A stretch of DNA of 64,000 nucleotides, from the NCBI RefSeq assembly GCF_947500325.1, contig NZ_CANMRQ010000010.1, positions 56,851 to 120,850 on the forward strand, read 5' to 3'. The stretch comes from an uncultured Lacinutrix sp. Lineage in GTDB: Bacteria > Bacteroidota > Bacteroidia > Flavobacteriales > Flavobacteriaceae. The notes under the pieces were generated by a model, which was not told where the DNA came from, did not search any database, and saw only the letters and a program-made list of their open reading frames with translations. Numbering within the stretch: the first letter of the stretch is position 1; each line of letters starts with the position of its first letter. Both the position numbers and the translations under genes were made by a program. Shown here piece by piece: positions 18,981-28,140 of this stretch.

Positions 18981-20020
18981 GCCTTAATTTTATTCGCTGT
19001 TAAGATTCCACTAATTACAGCTCCTTCTATATAACCCCCAAAATACGGAGATGTTTCGGTTCCAGAAAATAATAATTTACCATTCATATACAACATATCA
19101 AAAACTGGGTTTCCATATTTTGGTGACATATAAACCGATTTTAAATTAGAACAGCTTGTGTATGGATCTTTAGACCAATCTTTTTCATCATAACTTAAAT
19201 AATGCCTCACTTGCTTACCTAAATATTTTTCAAGATATACTAAAATACGTTCTTTTCTTTCTTGAGCCGCAACATCTCGAAGACCTTCATTAACAAAACC
19301 CATTAAACTATAAGTGGTTTCATCTGCATTAGTATGATCGTACAATTCTACTACTGGACCAACTTGCCCAATAATTGTTCCTGAAAAACCTTTTTTTCTC
19401 CAAAACGGTGATTCATAATTCATACCAACTTTTATAGCATTACTCATCCAAGTATGCGTATTTTTCATGACATTATTTAGTTCAAAAGGTAATTCTGGAG
19501 TATATTTTAATGTTATAGCTAATTTTGGAGGCAAAGTAATTATAGCCTTTTCTGCAGAAAACAATCCATTATCTGTTAAAACTTCAATTTCATTTTCTAT
19601 TTCAGTTATTTTAGACACTTTAGTATTTAATACTATTTTATCTTTAAGCAAACTCGCCATTTTTTTTATTAACTGTATAGAACCACCAGCAACTCTATAA
19701 GCTGATGGTTGAGATTGATCACTTTCAAAATAATGAGCTGGTGCCATTGTATTATAGACAAGTACATTTTTACCTATAGAATATTGATTGAATTTTTCAA
19801 TATCTAAATCATTTAATAATTGTAATAGGTTTTTATGACTAGGCTGAAACCAAGCTGGCCCAAAATCTATATCGTTTTTAGTTAGTACGCGACCACCAAT
19901 TCGATCTCTCCCTTCAAGAATTAAAAAGTTATGCTCTCCTTCTTTTAATAATTGATAGGCTGTTGTTAAACCAGAAATACCCGCGCCTATTATAATATAC
20001 TTTGACTCTGTTTTTTTCAT
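18977..20020 (-). CDS. FAD-dependent amine oxidase family protein
   Basis: The 347-residue protein has an N-terminal dinucleotide-binding motif GAGISGLTTAYQLL (about 12-25), an ERG-type EGRDRIGGRVLT segment (about 36-47) and the C-terminal FAD contact segment SGTETSPYFGGYIEGAVISG (about 318-337). This is the flavin monoamine oxidase/protoporphyrinogen-oxidase-like superfamily. It lacks a signal peptide and should be cytoplasmic. It lies five bases after the AhpD-like gene and overlaps the AraC gene, forming a three-gene unit. The substrate cannot be read from the sequence. Confidence 0.88.
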   Translation of the reverse strand: MKKTESKYIIIGAGISGLTTAYQLLKEGEHNFLILEGRDRIGGRVLTKNDIDFGPAWFQPSHKNLLQLLNDLDIEKFNQYSIGKNVLVYNTMAPAHYFESDQSQPSAYRVAGGSIQLIKKMASLLKDKIVLNTKVSKITEIENEIEVLTDNGLFSAEKAIITLPPKLAITLKYTPELPFELNNVMKNTHTWMSNAIKVGMNYESPFWRKKGFSGTIIGQVGPVVELYDHTNADETTYSLMGFVNEGLRDVAAQERKERILVYLEKYLGKQVRHYLSYDEKDWSKDPYTSCSNLKSVYMSPKYGNPVFDMLYMNGKLLFSGTETSPYFGGYIEGAVISGILTANKIKA

Positions 20021-20025
20021 TAATA

Positions 20026-20328
20026 CTATTCTACTATATGCGTACCGTGAACTACAGCAGCACCAGCTCTTAAAGCTGCAGAAACAAATGTTGCTTCTGC
20101 CAATTCTTCTTGAGTTGCACCAGCATCTATAGCATGTTTTTTATGTATTTCTAAACAATATGGGCATTGTGTTGTTAATGCAACTGCTACTGCTATAAGC
20201 TCCTTATATTTTTTTGGAATTGCTCCTTCCGCTAATGCTACTTTATCCAGCTCTTGAAAAGCTTTCATAGCAGCTTCAGCACTTTTACCTAATGTACCTA
20301 ATTTTTTTAGGTTATTCATATCATACAT
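20026..20328 (-). CDS. Carboxymuconolactone decarboxylase (AhpD-like) family protein
   Basis: The 100-residue protein is a single AhpD-like helical domain with the redox motif CPYCLEIHKKH (about 55-65), in which the two cysteines and the following histidine match the peroxidase-active subfamily. An all-helical C-terminus with EATFVSAALRAGAA follows. A second in-frame ATG three codons later (MNNLKK) is an equally possible start. It heads an apparent operon with the amine oxidase and the AraC regulator. Removal of hydrogen peroxide made by the oxidase would be a sensible role, but that is inference. Confidence 0.88.
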   Translation of the reverse strand: MYDMNNLKKLGTLGKSAEAAMKAFQELDKVALAEGAIPKKYKELIAVAVALTTQCPYCLEIHKKHAIDAGATQEELAEATFVSAALRAGAAVVHGTHIVE

Positions 20329-20344
20329 ATTGTGTATATTTTTT

Positions 20345-20378
20345 TATTAAAAAGGCGTGATTATAAATAACACGCCTT
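20345..20378 (-). terminator. Hairpin terminator between the SDR and AhpD-like genes
   Basis: The inverted repeat AAGGCGTG / CACGCCTT (20352-20378) is followed on the minus strand by a T-rich run. It separates the SDR transcript from the AhpD/oxidase/AraC unit, which starts at 20328. Confidence 0.65.
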
Positions 20379-20456
20379 ACATTATTACTATCGTCAGTTT
20401 CGGTGCCATTTGTTACTTTATTCACAAATCATTCGACATGACGTTTATTTTAATAT

Positions 20457-21206
20457 TTAATTTCTTCCTGACATTACACCACCATCTGTATCCCAAATTG
20501 CACCAGTTACCCATGAAGCCTTGTCTGATAATAAAAATGAAATAGTATCTGCTACATCTTGAGCTTTACCATTTCTCCCTATTGGATGAAAACCATGAAA
20601 ATCTTGTAATGCATCTTTAGCTTCTTGCTTTCCTCCAAATACATTTTCATAAACGGGTGTCTCCACTACAGCTGGAGAAACCGCATTTACTCGAATTTTA
20701 TGATCTGCTAATTCCATAGCCAAGTGTTGTGTTAAACTATGCAAACCTGCCTTTTGCATTGAATAAGCAGAAGAAGGCGTCGCTTTAACAGATTGTTTAG
20801 CCCACATAGATCCAACATTTACAATTGCACCTCCATAGGTAGCAGACATTTTCTTAGCCGCAGCTTGCGTGATAAAAAAGAAACCTCTGTTAAGATCTTG
20901 ATAAGAATTATAATCTGCAGTTGTATGCTCTAAAAAAGCTTTAGGTCCAAAAATCCCAGAAGCATTAACTAAATAATCTAAATTATCTAAATTGTTAATA
21001 GCTTCATTTAACTTTGCTACCTCGGCTTCGTTAGTAATATCAATTTTATGGGTGTGTAAGTTCTCCCCAGCTTCATTCTTAAACGCCTCTAATTTAACAT
21101 CATTAGTTCCAACCACATGAACTTCTAGGCCTTCCTTTAATAAATTTTGTGCTGTAGCTTTACCTATTCCACTACTTCCTCCTATAATTAATGCTCTTTT
21201 ACTCAT
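20457..21206 (-). CDS. SDR family oxidoreductase
   Basis: The 249-residue protein is a classical short-chain dehydrogenase: a [11 protein letters not shown] cofactor loop (about 9-19), the NASGIFG segment, a catalytic serine in NVGSMWAK, and the YSMQK motif (about residues 147-151). The C-terminal [10 protein letters not shown] segment is typical. It is likely NAD(P)-dependent and cytoplasmic. A -7 box and a following terminator suggest a single-gene transcript. Substrate unknown. Confidence 0.93.
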   Translation of the reverse strand: MSKRALIIGGSSGIGKATAQNLLKEGLEVHVVGTNDVKLEAFKNEAGENLHTHKIDITNEAEVAKLNEAINNLDNLDYLVNASGIFGPKAFLEHTTADYNSYQDLNRGFFFITQAAAKKMSATYGGAIVNVGSMWAKQSVKATPSSAYSMQKAGLHSLTQHLAMELADHKIRVNAVSPAVVETPVYENVFGGKQEAKDALQDFHGFHPIGRNGKAQDVADTISFLLSDKASWVTGAIWDTDGGVMSGRN

Positions 21207-21235
21207 AATATTTTAATTTTAAATTATTGATGAAG

Positions 21236-21243
21236 CAAAAGTA
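21236..21243 (-). promoter_or_regulatory. -7 box upstream of the SDR gene
   Basis: TACTTTTG on the minus strand matches TAnnTTTG, 30 bases before the start codon. No clear -33 TTTG is present. Confidence 0.45.
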
Positions 21244-21352
21244 AATCGTGTTTCTATTCTCTTTGATGTCATAAAAAGAGAAAAAATGGTAATATTGAGA
21301 AACCATTATTTTTTTAGCTGAATTATTAATTACTTTGAAAAAAGAATTGTTT

Positions 21353-21958
21353 ATGAAAAAAGAAGAAATAGATACTAAAAATTATTGGACACAACGTTAT
21401 AAAGATGAAAAAACAGGTTGGGATATTGGTTATCCATCAACACCTCTAAAGACTTATTTCGATCAACTAAACAATAAGAAATTAAAAATTTTAATTCCTG
21501 GAGCAGGAAACGCATATGAAGCAGAATACCTTTATAATAATGGATTTAAAAACATATATGTAATGGATATTTCTGAATTACCTTTAGAACACTTCAAAAA
21601 AAGAAACCCTAATTTTCCTAACTCACAACTTATATTAGGAGATTTCTTCTTTCACAATACTACTTATGATTTAATTATAGAACAAACTTTTTTCTGCTCT
21701 TTCCCACCATTAGAAGAAACACGAAAAGCCTATTTTAAAAAAATGGCACATTTACTAAACGAGAATGGAAAACTAGTAGGATTATGGTTTAACATTCCTC
21801 TTACAGGCAATATAGAAAAACGACCATTTGGAGGAGACAAAGCATTATATCTCTCCTATTTAGAACTTTATTTTAAGGTTAAAACATTTGAAAAATGTTA
21901 TAATTCTATTCCAGAAAGAACAAATAATGAACTCTTTGGAATTTTCACAAAACGTTAA
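21353..21958 (+). CDS. TPMT-family SAM-dependent methyltransferase
   Basis: The frame can be extended to a TTG at 21335, but that codon overlaps a likely -7 element (TTACTTTG), so the ATG at 21353 (MKKEEID) is preferred, giving 201 residues. Motifs of the thiopurine-methyltransferase-like family are clear: YWTQRYKDEKTGWDIG near the N-terminus, the IPGAGNAYEAEYL SAM-binding loop, VMDIS, and IIEQTFFCSFPP. Bacterial members methylate varied sulfur, selenium or halide substrates. The gene stands alone. Confidence 0.88.
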   Translation: MKKEEIDTKNYWTQRYKDEKTGWDIGYPSTPLKTYFDQLNNKKLKILIPGAGNAYEAEYLYNNGFKNIYVMDISELPLEHFKKRNPNFPNSQLILGDFFFHNTTYDLIIEQTFFCSFPPLEETRKAYFKKMAHLLNENGKLVGLWFNIPLTGNIEKRPFGGDKALYLSYLELYFKVKTFEKCYNSIPERTNNELFGIFTKR

Positions 21959-22031
21959 CATTATCAGATGAAAGCCTAGCTAATTTAGTTCGACAAACAT
22001 TTAATATTAAAAAAACAATCAATAACAAATA

Positions 22032-22835
22032 ATGTCAATAAAAAAAATAGCACTATTCTTTTTCTTATTAGTTAGTTTTCTGTCTTGCAATACAGAAAAC
22101 AAAAAAATAGTCAAGCAAAATATTAAAGAAAAGAGTTCTAAAACTACTGAACTTTCTAAAGCTCAAGTTATTTTAAATAAAGCTATAGCTACACATGGCG
22201 GTAATTTATATAACCGTGCCGAATATTCTTTTGTTTTTAGAAATAATAAATACATATTTAAAAACGACGGCATAAATTATAAATATGAAAAATATTCACA
22301 AAAAGGAGATACATTAATACAAGACATTCTTGACAACAACAAGTTTTCAAGGACTATAAATTCTAAGCGTATTGAATTATCAAAAGAAGATATTTCTAAA
22401 TACACTGCCGCATTAAATTCTGTTATTTATTTTGCAACCCTTCCAAATAAGCTAAATGATAACGCCGTAAATAAAACTTATATTGGAGAAACGAATATTA
22501 AAAGTAAGGACTATAATATTATAGAAATCACCTTTAATGAAGAAAACGGAGGAGAAGATCATGATGATGAATTTTATTATTGGATTAATAAAAACAATAA
22601 TAAAATTGATTATATAGCTTACAACTATAAAGTAAATAAAGGAGGCGTTCGTTTTAGGAGTGCCTATAATACTAGAGTTATTGATGGTATTACTTTTCAA
22701 GATTATATAAATTATAAAGCTGAAGTTGGGACACCTTTAAAAGAACTTCCTAAGCTTTATGAAGCCGGAAAACTAAAAGAATTATCTAAAATAAAAACTG
22801 AGAACATAATTAATTTAAACAACAAACAACAATGA
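22032..22835 (+). CDS. Lipoprotein, DUF6503-like
   Basis: The 267-residue product has a lipoprotein signal (LVSFLSCNTE, cysteine about residue 20). The mature part contains KAIATHGG followed by antiparallel beta strands (YSFVFRNNKYIF, YKYEKYSQKGD, EFYYWINKNNNKIDYIAYNY), as in the Bacteroidota outer-membrane lipoprotein family I recall as DUF6503; the family assignment is from memory of the HGG and beta-repeat pattern. Its stop overlaps the start of the DUF2911 gene by four bases, so the two are coupled. Function unknown. Confidence 0.7.
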   Translation: MSIKKIALFFFLLVSFLSCNTENKKIVKQNIKEKSSKTTELSKAQVILNKAIATHGGNLYNRAEYSFVFRNNKYIFKNDGINYKYEKYSQKGDTLIQDILDNNKFSRTINSKRIELSKEDISKYTAALNSVIYFATLPNKLNDNAVNKTYIGETNIKSKDYNIIEITFNEENGGEDHDDEFYYWINKNNNKIDYIAYNYKVNKGGVRFRSAYNTRVIDGITFQDYINYKAEVGTPLKELPKLYEAGKLKELSKIKTENIINLNNKQQ

Positions 22836-23407
22836 AAAATTTATTAATGATTATTGCATTAACATTTATTGGAACAACTGTAAATGCACAAAAATTTGCC
22901 AAGATGGATAAGAGTCCAATGGATCGCTCTTATTATCCTGCTGAAGCTCCAGTTAGAACATTTACTAAAGATGCTGCTAAAAGAGAAGCTCAAAAAGCAC
23001 AAATTAGAATAACATATTCTCGTCCAGCAAAAAAAGGAAGAGAAGTATTTGGTAAACTTTTAAAGTTTGGAGAAGCATGGAGAGTTGGTGCAAATGAATC
23101 AACAGAAATATTATTCATCAATGATGTTAAATTTGGAGGAAAAAATATTAAAGCTGGACGTTATTCTGTTATTATTATTCCAAGTGAAAAAGAATGGACA
23201 TTAAAATTAAATACAGAATTAGATGGCTGGGGAAATTATGGTTATGATGCTAGTAAAGATATTGCAAGTGTAAGCGTACCGGTTACTAAAAGTGCTAACG
23301 AAATTGAAAATTTATCAATTGCTCTTTATGAAGCTTCAGCAAATACAGTACACTTAAAAATTGGATGGGACACAACAATTGCTGAATTCCCTATTTCTTT
23401 AAAATAA
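22832..23407 (+). CDS. DUF2911 domain-containing secreted protein
   Basis: The 191-residue product has a signal peptide (about 1-19, ending VNAQ) and a DUF2911 domain recognisable from ITYSRPAKKGREVFGKL, FGEAWRVGANESTEI and AGRYSVIIIPSEKEWTL. The family is common in Bacteroidota and has no established function. It is probably periplasmic. It is translationally coupled to the upstream lipoprotein, and a strong hairpin terminator follows. Confidence 0.9.
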   Translation: MKNLLMIIALTFIGTTVNAQKFAKMDKSPMDRSYYPAEAPVRTFTKDAAKREAQKAQIRITYSRPAKKGREVFGKLLKFGEAWRVGANESTEILFINDVKFGGKNIKAGRYSVIIIPSEKEWTLKLNTELDGWGNYGYDASKDIASVSVPVTKSANEIENLSIALYEASANTVHLKIGWDTTIAEFPISLK

Positions 23408-23425
23408 AGAATTATCGCATAAAAT

Positions 23426-23457
23426 AAAAAAGTCAGCTTTTATAGCTGACTTTTTTT
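23426..23457. terminator. Hairpin terminator after the DUF2911 gene
   Basis: The inverted repeat AAAAAAGTCAGCT / AGCTGACTTTTTTT lies 19 bases after the stop at 23407. Confidence 0.8.
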
Positions 23458-23528
23458 ATGTGATTAATTTCTAAGAAATACTCTCCCTAAATACATCTCT
23501 AGATAGTTCTCAGTTTAATAAACAGATA

Positions 23529-24179
23529 TTAATATTGCTCTATAAGTTCGTCTAAAATCTCTGGAAGTATTAAATTTAAATTTATAATTTCTTTTTCATC
23601 TAATTCAAATAATAAACTTGTAAAATCATCGGTTTGAAACCCTACTAGAATCTGTAATACATAATTCACAAATTCTTCATCTAGTTCACCTACGTATTTT
23701 ACAAAAAAAGTTTTTATAATAGTTCTTATTTTTTGATTTGAATCCTCATCAAAATGATATAATTTTTTAATACTATTTAATAAGCATAATTTATAGACTC
23801 CATCAACTTTAACATCATCAAATACTTGCTGTATTATGGAAAGCACTGCTACACCATATATTGATGTTATCTTAGGAAAATCGAGTTGTAGCCAAACCGC
23901 ATCTAAATTATCTATATCAATTAATACCTTTAATAATTTTTCGAAATCTTCAATATTTCCAATTTGACAAATAGATCTCCATATATGTATTGGAGTTACT
24001 TTTTTAGAAGACTCATAAACTTCAATAGAATTAATATCATATTCTAAAAGGAGGTCGAATAAAATTTTACTGTCTGTTTTTTTTAAAGTTAAGATATCTT
24101 TATAGTTTAACCACTTATCTTGATTAAGAGTAAGTTCTAATTTTGTTAATTTATCTTTAAAAAGCAACTTTCTTTCCAT
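23529..24179 (-). CDS. Unrecognised cytoplasmic helical protein at the end of the cytochrome operon
   Basis: I do not recognise this 216-residue protein. A GTG at 24191 could extend it by four residues; the ATG at 24179 lies five bases after the upstream stop codon and is preferred. It has no signal peptide, no membrane helix and no cysteine cluster. Its sequence is leucine- and isoleucine-rich with regular amphipathic helices, resembling HEAT/ARM-like solenoids, and is acidic at the C-terminus (FELDEKEIINLNLILPEILDELI). Its tight spacing to the cytochrome gene implies co-expression with that exported system, even though it should stay in the cytoplasm. Confidence 0.7.
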   Translation of the reverse strand: MERKLLFKDKLTKLELTLNQDKWLNYKDILTLKKTDSKILFDLLLEYDINSIEVYESSKKVTPIHIWRSICQIGNIEDFEKLLKVLIDIDNLDAVWLQLDFPKITSIYGVAVLSIIQQVFDDVKVDGVYKLCLLNSIKKLYHFDEDSNQKIRTIIKTFFVKYVGELDEEFVNYVLQILVGFQTDDFTSLLFELDEKEIINLNLILPEILDELIEQY

Positions 24180-24184
24180 AGTTA

Positions 24185-26314
24185 TTACCACAAATATATT
24201 TCATCTACAAAAAGCCAAGAAGGATTTCCAGCACTTGGATGCCAAGCTGGTAATTTTTCATGATTTTTAATACGTAATTTTAAGTATCGTGTTTTAGTCT
24301 CAGGCAACTTTAAGGTCACTTTTTTTAATTCTGGCTCACCTCCTTGTCCTTGCCTTTTAATATCTAATTCACCTATTTTTTTAAAGTCTTTGTTTTTATA
24401 ATTTGAAGCATAAACTATAAAATCTGTGGGGTATAAAATCCAACTACCTACATCTTCCAAGCAATTAAACGAAATATTATTAATTGTTTTAATGGCTCCT
24501 AAATCTATAGTCGTATTCAAACTTGTACCAAAATAACCTACCCATTGTCCATCTTTAAAATCCAGACTCCCTTCTTTTAAATCAAACAGCTTATTACTAT
24601 CTGGATACCTCTCATCTGGCTTAGTTTTCATAACAAATTTTTCGACTCTATTATCTACTTTAGTAAGTTCTCTTTCTAAAATTTCACTAGGTAACCAACC
24701 CTTTTTAAAGGAAGCTATTTTTAATATTTTAGAAGCTTCAAGAATAATTTCACCATTGTATATTTTAGAAGTAGAATCTGGTATTTTCCCGTTTAAAGTG
24801 TAACGAATATCAACACCTTTAATTCTACTTCTTATATTTATATGAATAGTATCTGTAAAGAGTGTTTTATTTGGGCTTACTACAGGTTTTTCCAATTGGC
24901 TCTTTTTTATAAAACCATCAACTATAGTGTTTTGTATATCAACATCATATTCTTTCTCTAATTGTATTGCCGTTTCTTTATCTACTTTTGTTTTCCATGC
25001 ATAAATAGTTTTTGGCTTAATAGTTTTTAACAACTCCGAAAGGCCTTGATTAGAAACATTTGTATTATATATATTTAATGTTTCTAAGTTTTTTAAATCC
25101 TTAATATACTTAAGTGATACATCAGATATTTTAGTTCCATTTAATCGTAATGATTTTAAGTTTTTAAACTTTTTAAAAACACTAGTCATAGCATCAGTTA
25201 CTGCCATATTGCTAAGATCTAATTCGACTATTTGCTCATTTAATACTGAAAGTTTATCAATTATGTCTTCAGTAGGTTTTGCTTTTAAAAGTTTTACATT
25301 AAGATCTGCTTCTCCCGGTACTAATTCAATAATTCTAAAACCAGCTAACTTCACTTCTTCAATATCATCTTTCGATGCTTTTGGTATTTCTATTGTATCA
25401 AAAACAAGATATTTTTCTAACTTCTTTCTAAGCTCTATGTTTTCAGATGTATTAGCTACATAATTTTCAAAATCAAGTCCTTCATTTATCCAATGTTCAA
25501 CAAGCCATATTTCATCTTTAGTTAATTGTTCTTTACCTTCAGGAGGCATATGCTTTTCATCTGTAATAGGTAACAATAGTCTTGAATACAACAAACTCTC
25601 TGAAGCATTACCTGCAATAGCACTTACTCCACTTACTCCTCCGTTTAAAATATGCGCTTTAGAAAGTAATGCTAATTCTCCTTTTTGCTTGGTAGTATTG
25701 TGACATTGAATACATTTAGCATCTAATATTTTTGCCACAACATCCTCATAAAGTCTTAAACTATCTACAATCTCTATAGTCTTTTCTTTTTCCGGAGCAC
25801 TTGCGTATTCTGTTATAAAATTATCTCCATGAGTCAAAACACTTCCATAATGCCCAGCAACACTAATACATACTAGTGCAATTATAAATAGTGGGAGAAA
25901 TAATTTATTTGATTTAAAATCTGGTTTTAAGCTCATTAAAAAAAGAAAACAAGACACTATTGCTGTCCCTATTCCTGTGTAAAAATGAAGATCTAAAGTG
26001 TCTTTATTATAACCATCTTCCAACGATAAAAAATAACCTAAAAAACATGTTATAATTGAAAATACCGCTATAAAACCAAATAAATTTCTTACAGTTATTT
26101 CGGGATAGTTCTTTTGAAAACGGCTTAAAATATCAATAAAAAAAGTAACGACTAAAGCACCTATAGGCAAATGGAGTAACAAGGGATGAAAACGTCCTAA
26201 AAACAAAATAAATCTAGGAGCTTCATCTGTTTTAATAGCATACAATGTTGCCACTCCAAACACCAAAATAAGTATTAGAAATATACTCTTATATAATTGA
26301 TTATTTTCTTTCAT
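24185..26314 (-). CDS. Membrane-bound planctomycete-type cytochrome c protein with DUF2231, LRR, Fn3-associated and discoidin-like parts
   Basis: The 709-residue protein begins with four or five transmembrane helices (about 10-165), containing the FHPLLLHLPIGALVVTF segment of DUF2231. A cytochrome c-type domain follows with one haem motif CIQCH (about residue 204) and a likely methionine ligand in HMPPEGK. Next come short leucine-rich repeats (LKSLRLNGTKIS, LETLNIYNTNVS), then a chitobiase/Fn3-associated repeat (IRYTLNGKIPDSTSKIYNG). The last 150 residues are discoidin-like and end in PAWHPSAGNPSWLFVDEIYLW. It starts on the last base of the upstream stop codon (TAATG). It is probably an inner-membrane, periplasm-facing electron carrier; partner and substrate are unknown. 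Confidence 0.85.
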   Translation of the reverse strand: MKENNQLYKSIFLILILVFGVATLYAIKTDEAPRFILFLGRFHPLLLHLPIGALVVTFFIDILSRFQKNYPEITVRNLFGFIAVFSIITCFLGYFLSLEDGYNKDTLDLHFYTGIGTAIVSCFLFLMSLKPDFKSNKLFLPLFIIALVCISVAGHYGSVLTHGDNFITEYASAPEKEKTIEIVDSLRLYEDVVAKILDAKCIQCHNTTKQKGELALLSKAHILNGGVSGVSAIAGNASESLLYSRLLLPITDEKHMPPEGKEQLTKDEIWLVEHWINEGLDFENYVANTSENIELRKKLEKYLVFDTIEIPKASKDDIEEVKLAGFRIIELVPGEADLNVKLLKAKPTEDIIDKLSVLNEQIVELDLSNMAVTDAMTSVFKKFKNLKSLRLNGTKISDVSLKYIKDLKNLETLNIYNTNVSNQGLSELLKTIKPKTIYAWKTKVDKETAIQLEKEYDVDIQNTIVDGFIKKSQLEKPVVSPNKTLFTDTIHINIRSRIKGVDIRYTLNGKIPDSTSKIYNGEIILEASKILKIASFKKGWLPSEILERELTKVDNRVEKFVMKTKPDERYPDSNKLFDLKEGSLDFKDGQWVGYFGTSLNTTIDLGAIKTINNISFNCLEDVGSWILYPTDFIVYASNYKNKDFKKIGELDIKRQGQGGEPELKKVTLKLPETKTRYLKLRIKNHEKLPAWHPSAGNPSWLFVDEIYLW

Positions 26315-27096
26315 TAATTAAAAATCCATTCATCCATAAACAACCACGCTTTTGAACCTTTTCCAGGATGCCATTCTGGTAGTTCTATTGTGTTTACCAC
26401 AGTTATGTTTATTGAGTCTATTGTTTTGTTAATTCTAATCTCTATATCATTTAATTCTCTTAAATCCTTTGCTTTTAGTTTCTCTAAGTTAATGGTTATA
26501 CTATCTGTTTTAGAAAAACATAAAATAACTTGACTTGGGGAAAAAATCCATGATTTAGTATCTACTAAATAGCCAATAATCATGCTTTCTACATATGTTT
26601 TCTCCTTAAAATTAACTGTGGCTTTAACAATAGAATCAGAACCAAACCACTGTTTATCTCTAAAATTTAAACTCCCTTTTTTTTGGTTTACAACTGTTGC
26701 CTCACCAATTCCTGGATAGGTTGTAGTTATATTAGTTTCCCAATCTATTTTATTAGGTCTATATCCTTTTTTATATAATTTTAATTTAGTCACTGCACTT
26801 GGTTTCCAATCTGGATGAAATGCTCTAAACTTATAATTACCTTGTTCTTTTATTTTAAGAGGTGTATTATACATTAAAGATTTTTGATTGGGTTTTGTAC
26901 CATCATTTGTATAATATATATCAACATTTTCCATATCCAAATTGGCTGTTGCCACAACTGATGAATCTATTATTGTTGAAGTTACATTTACTCTTGGTTG
27001 GGCAAGACTAATTTGTTGCTCTTGTAGATAAACATTCTTTTTGTTTTTAGCGCATCCAATAAATAATAAAACCACAATTAATATAGTACACCTCAT
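26314..27096 (-). CDS. Lipoprotein with Fn3-associated repeat and discoidin-like tail
   Basis: The chosen ATG at 27096 (MRCTILIVVLLFIGCAKN) creates a four-base overlap with the upstream stop and a proper lipoprotein signal, giving 260 residues; an upstream in-frame start would bury the signal peptide. A chitobiase-like Fn3-associated segment (VDIYYTNDGTKPNQKSLMYN) lies near residues 65-85. The C-terminal half resembles the tail of the next gene, sharing KGSLNFRDKQW, a SWI(F/L)xP strand and PEWHPGKGSKAWLFMDEW. It is probably a surface or periplasmic binding partner in the cytochrome system. Confidence 0.8.
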   Translation of the reverse strand: MRCTILIVVLLFIGCAKNKKNVYLQEQQISLAQPRVNVTSTIIDSSVVATANLDMENVDIYYTNDGTKPNQKSLMYNTPLKIKEQGNYKFRAFHPDWKPSAVTKLKLYKKGYRPNKIDWETNITTTYPGIGEATVVNQKKGSLNFRDKQWFGSDSIVKATVNFKEKTYVESMIIGYLVDTKSWIFSPSQVILCFSKTDSITINLEKLKAKDLRELNDIEIRINKTIDSINITVVNTIELPEWHPGKGSKAWLFMDEWIFN

Positions 27097-28136
27097 ATTC
27101 TTGTTAGTTTTATGGGGTATGTTCTCCCAGAATTCCATTGCGCTACATACATATTTTCATCATCATCTATACAAACATCATGAGGATGTTGAAATAATCG
27201 GATGGTTTGATACAACTCTTTTAATTTATAATTTTTATATGAAGGAGACGTAGCTCCAGGACACGAAACGACTTCATTGTTTTCATTCATAATTAATATA
27301 AATCCAGAATCAGGATTTAAAGCGTTTTTAGAACGTAATACGGCAAAATAAAGATCTTTTTTATGAATAACTGGTCGACAAATTAGTGCGCCAGGAACAT
27401 CTATTTTTTCTATAAATTGACCTTTTAAATCAAATCGTTTTAATTGATTTAATTCTCTAGCAGAAACCAATAAAGAAGGATTCTTTTTATCCCTATCATC
27501 ATAACAAATACCATGGGCATTTAAAAATTGCCCATCAGCTTTTCCTTGACCTCCAAAAACATTAAGCAATTCTCCTTTATCATTATAATGAATAATATGT
27601 TGTTTCCCATAACCATCTGCAACATAAATATCACCATTGGCAACCACAGTAGTTTCTGTAGGTTTAAATTCGTCTTTAGAATTATACTTTCCAGTTTCTA
27701 GGGGACAATCTATCGTAAAAACAACTTTACCATCTATTGTGGTTTTAATAATTTGATGACGTTCGTAATCTGTAATTAGCAAAAAATCTGTACCGTTTTC
27801 TTTAACTAAAGTTAAGCCGTGAGCTCCGGGATATTCTGTTCCCCAAGTTTCAATTAACTTTCCTGATTTATCATATATAATAACATTGTTTTTTACATGA
27901 TTAGTCAATAAAACAATGCGCCCTTTTGAGTCCTGTACCATTTCATGACAATCATTTACAGGCGTTTGGGATGGATTTAAATTCCCCCAATTTAAATTGA
28001 CTTTATATTTATGAGAATTATGACCAACAATAACATCTTTAGAATCATTAAAAGAAAAAGCAGAGCTATATACAGGAAATGTCAATAATCCTAAAGTAGC
28101 ACAAGACGATTGTTTTAAAAATTTTCTACGACTCAT
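27093..28136 (-). CDS. Tat-exported NHL-repeat (six-bladed propeller) protein
   Basis: The 347-residue product begins with a textbook twin-arginine signal SRRKFLKQ and a hydrophobic stretch to about residue 28. The mature part has repeated NHL/propeller blades: GRIVLLTNHVKNNVIIYDKSG, HGLTLVKENGTDFLLITDYERHQI, NGDIYVADGYGKQHIIHYNDKGELLNVFG, HDVCIDDDENMYVAQW. Tat export suggests it folds in the cytoplasm, perhaps with a metal. It lies four bases after the DUF1501 gene and overlaps the next gene by four bases. Some members of this fold are lyases, but no catalytic assignment is possible. Confidence 0.85.
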   Translation of the reverse strand: MSRRKFLKQSSCATLGLLTFPVYSSAFSFNDSKDVIVGHNSHKYKVNLNWGNLNPSQTPVNDCHEMVQDSKGRIVLLTNHVKNNVIIYDKSGKLIETWGTEYPGAHGLTLVKENGTDFLLITDYERHQIIKTTIDGKVVFTIDCPLETGKYNSKDEFKPTETTVVANGDIYVADGYGKQHIIHYNDKGELLNVFGGQGKADGQFLNAHGICYDDRDKKNPSLLVSARELNQLKRFDLKGQFIEKIDVPGALICRPVIHKKDLYFAVLRSKNALNPDSGFILIMNENNEVVSCPGATSPSYKNYKLKELYQTIRLFQHPHDVCIDDDENMYVAQWNSGRTYPIKLTRI

Positions 28137-28140
28137 TCTA

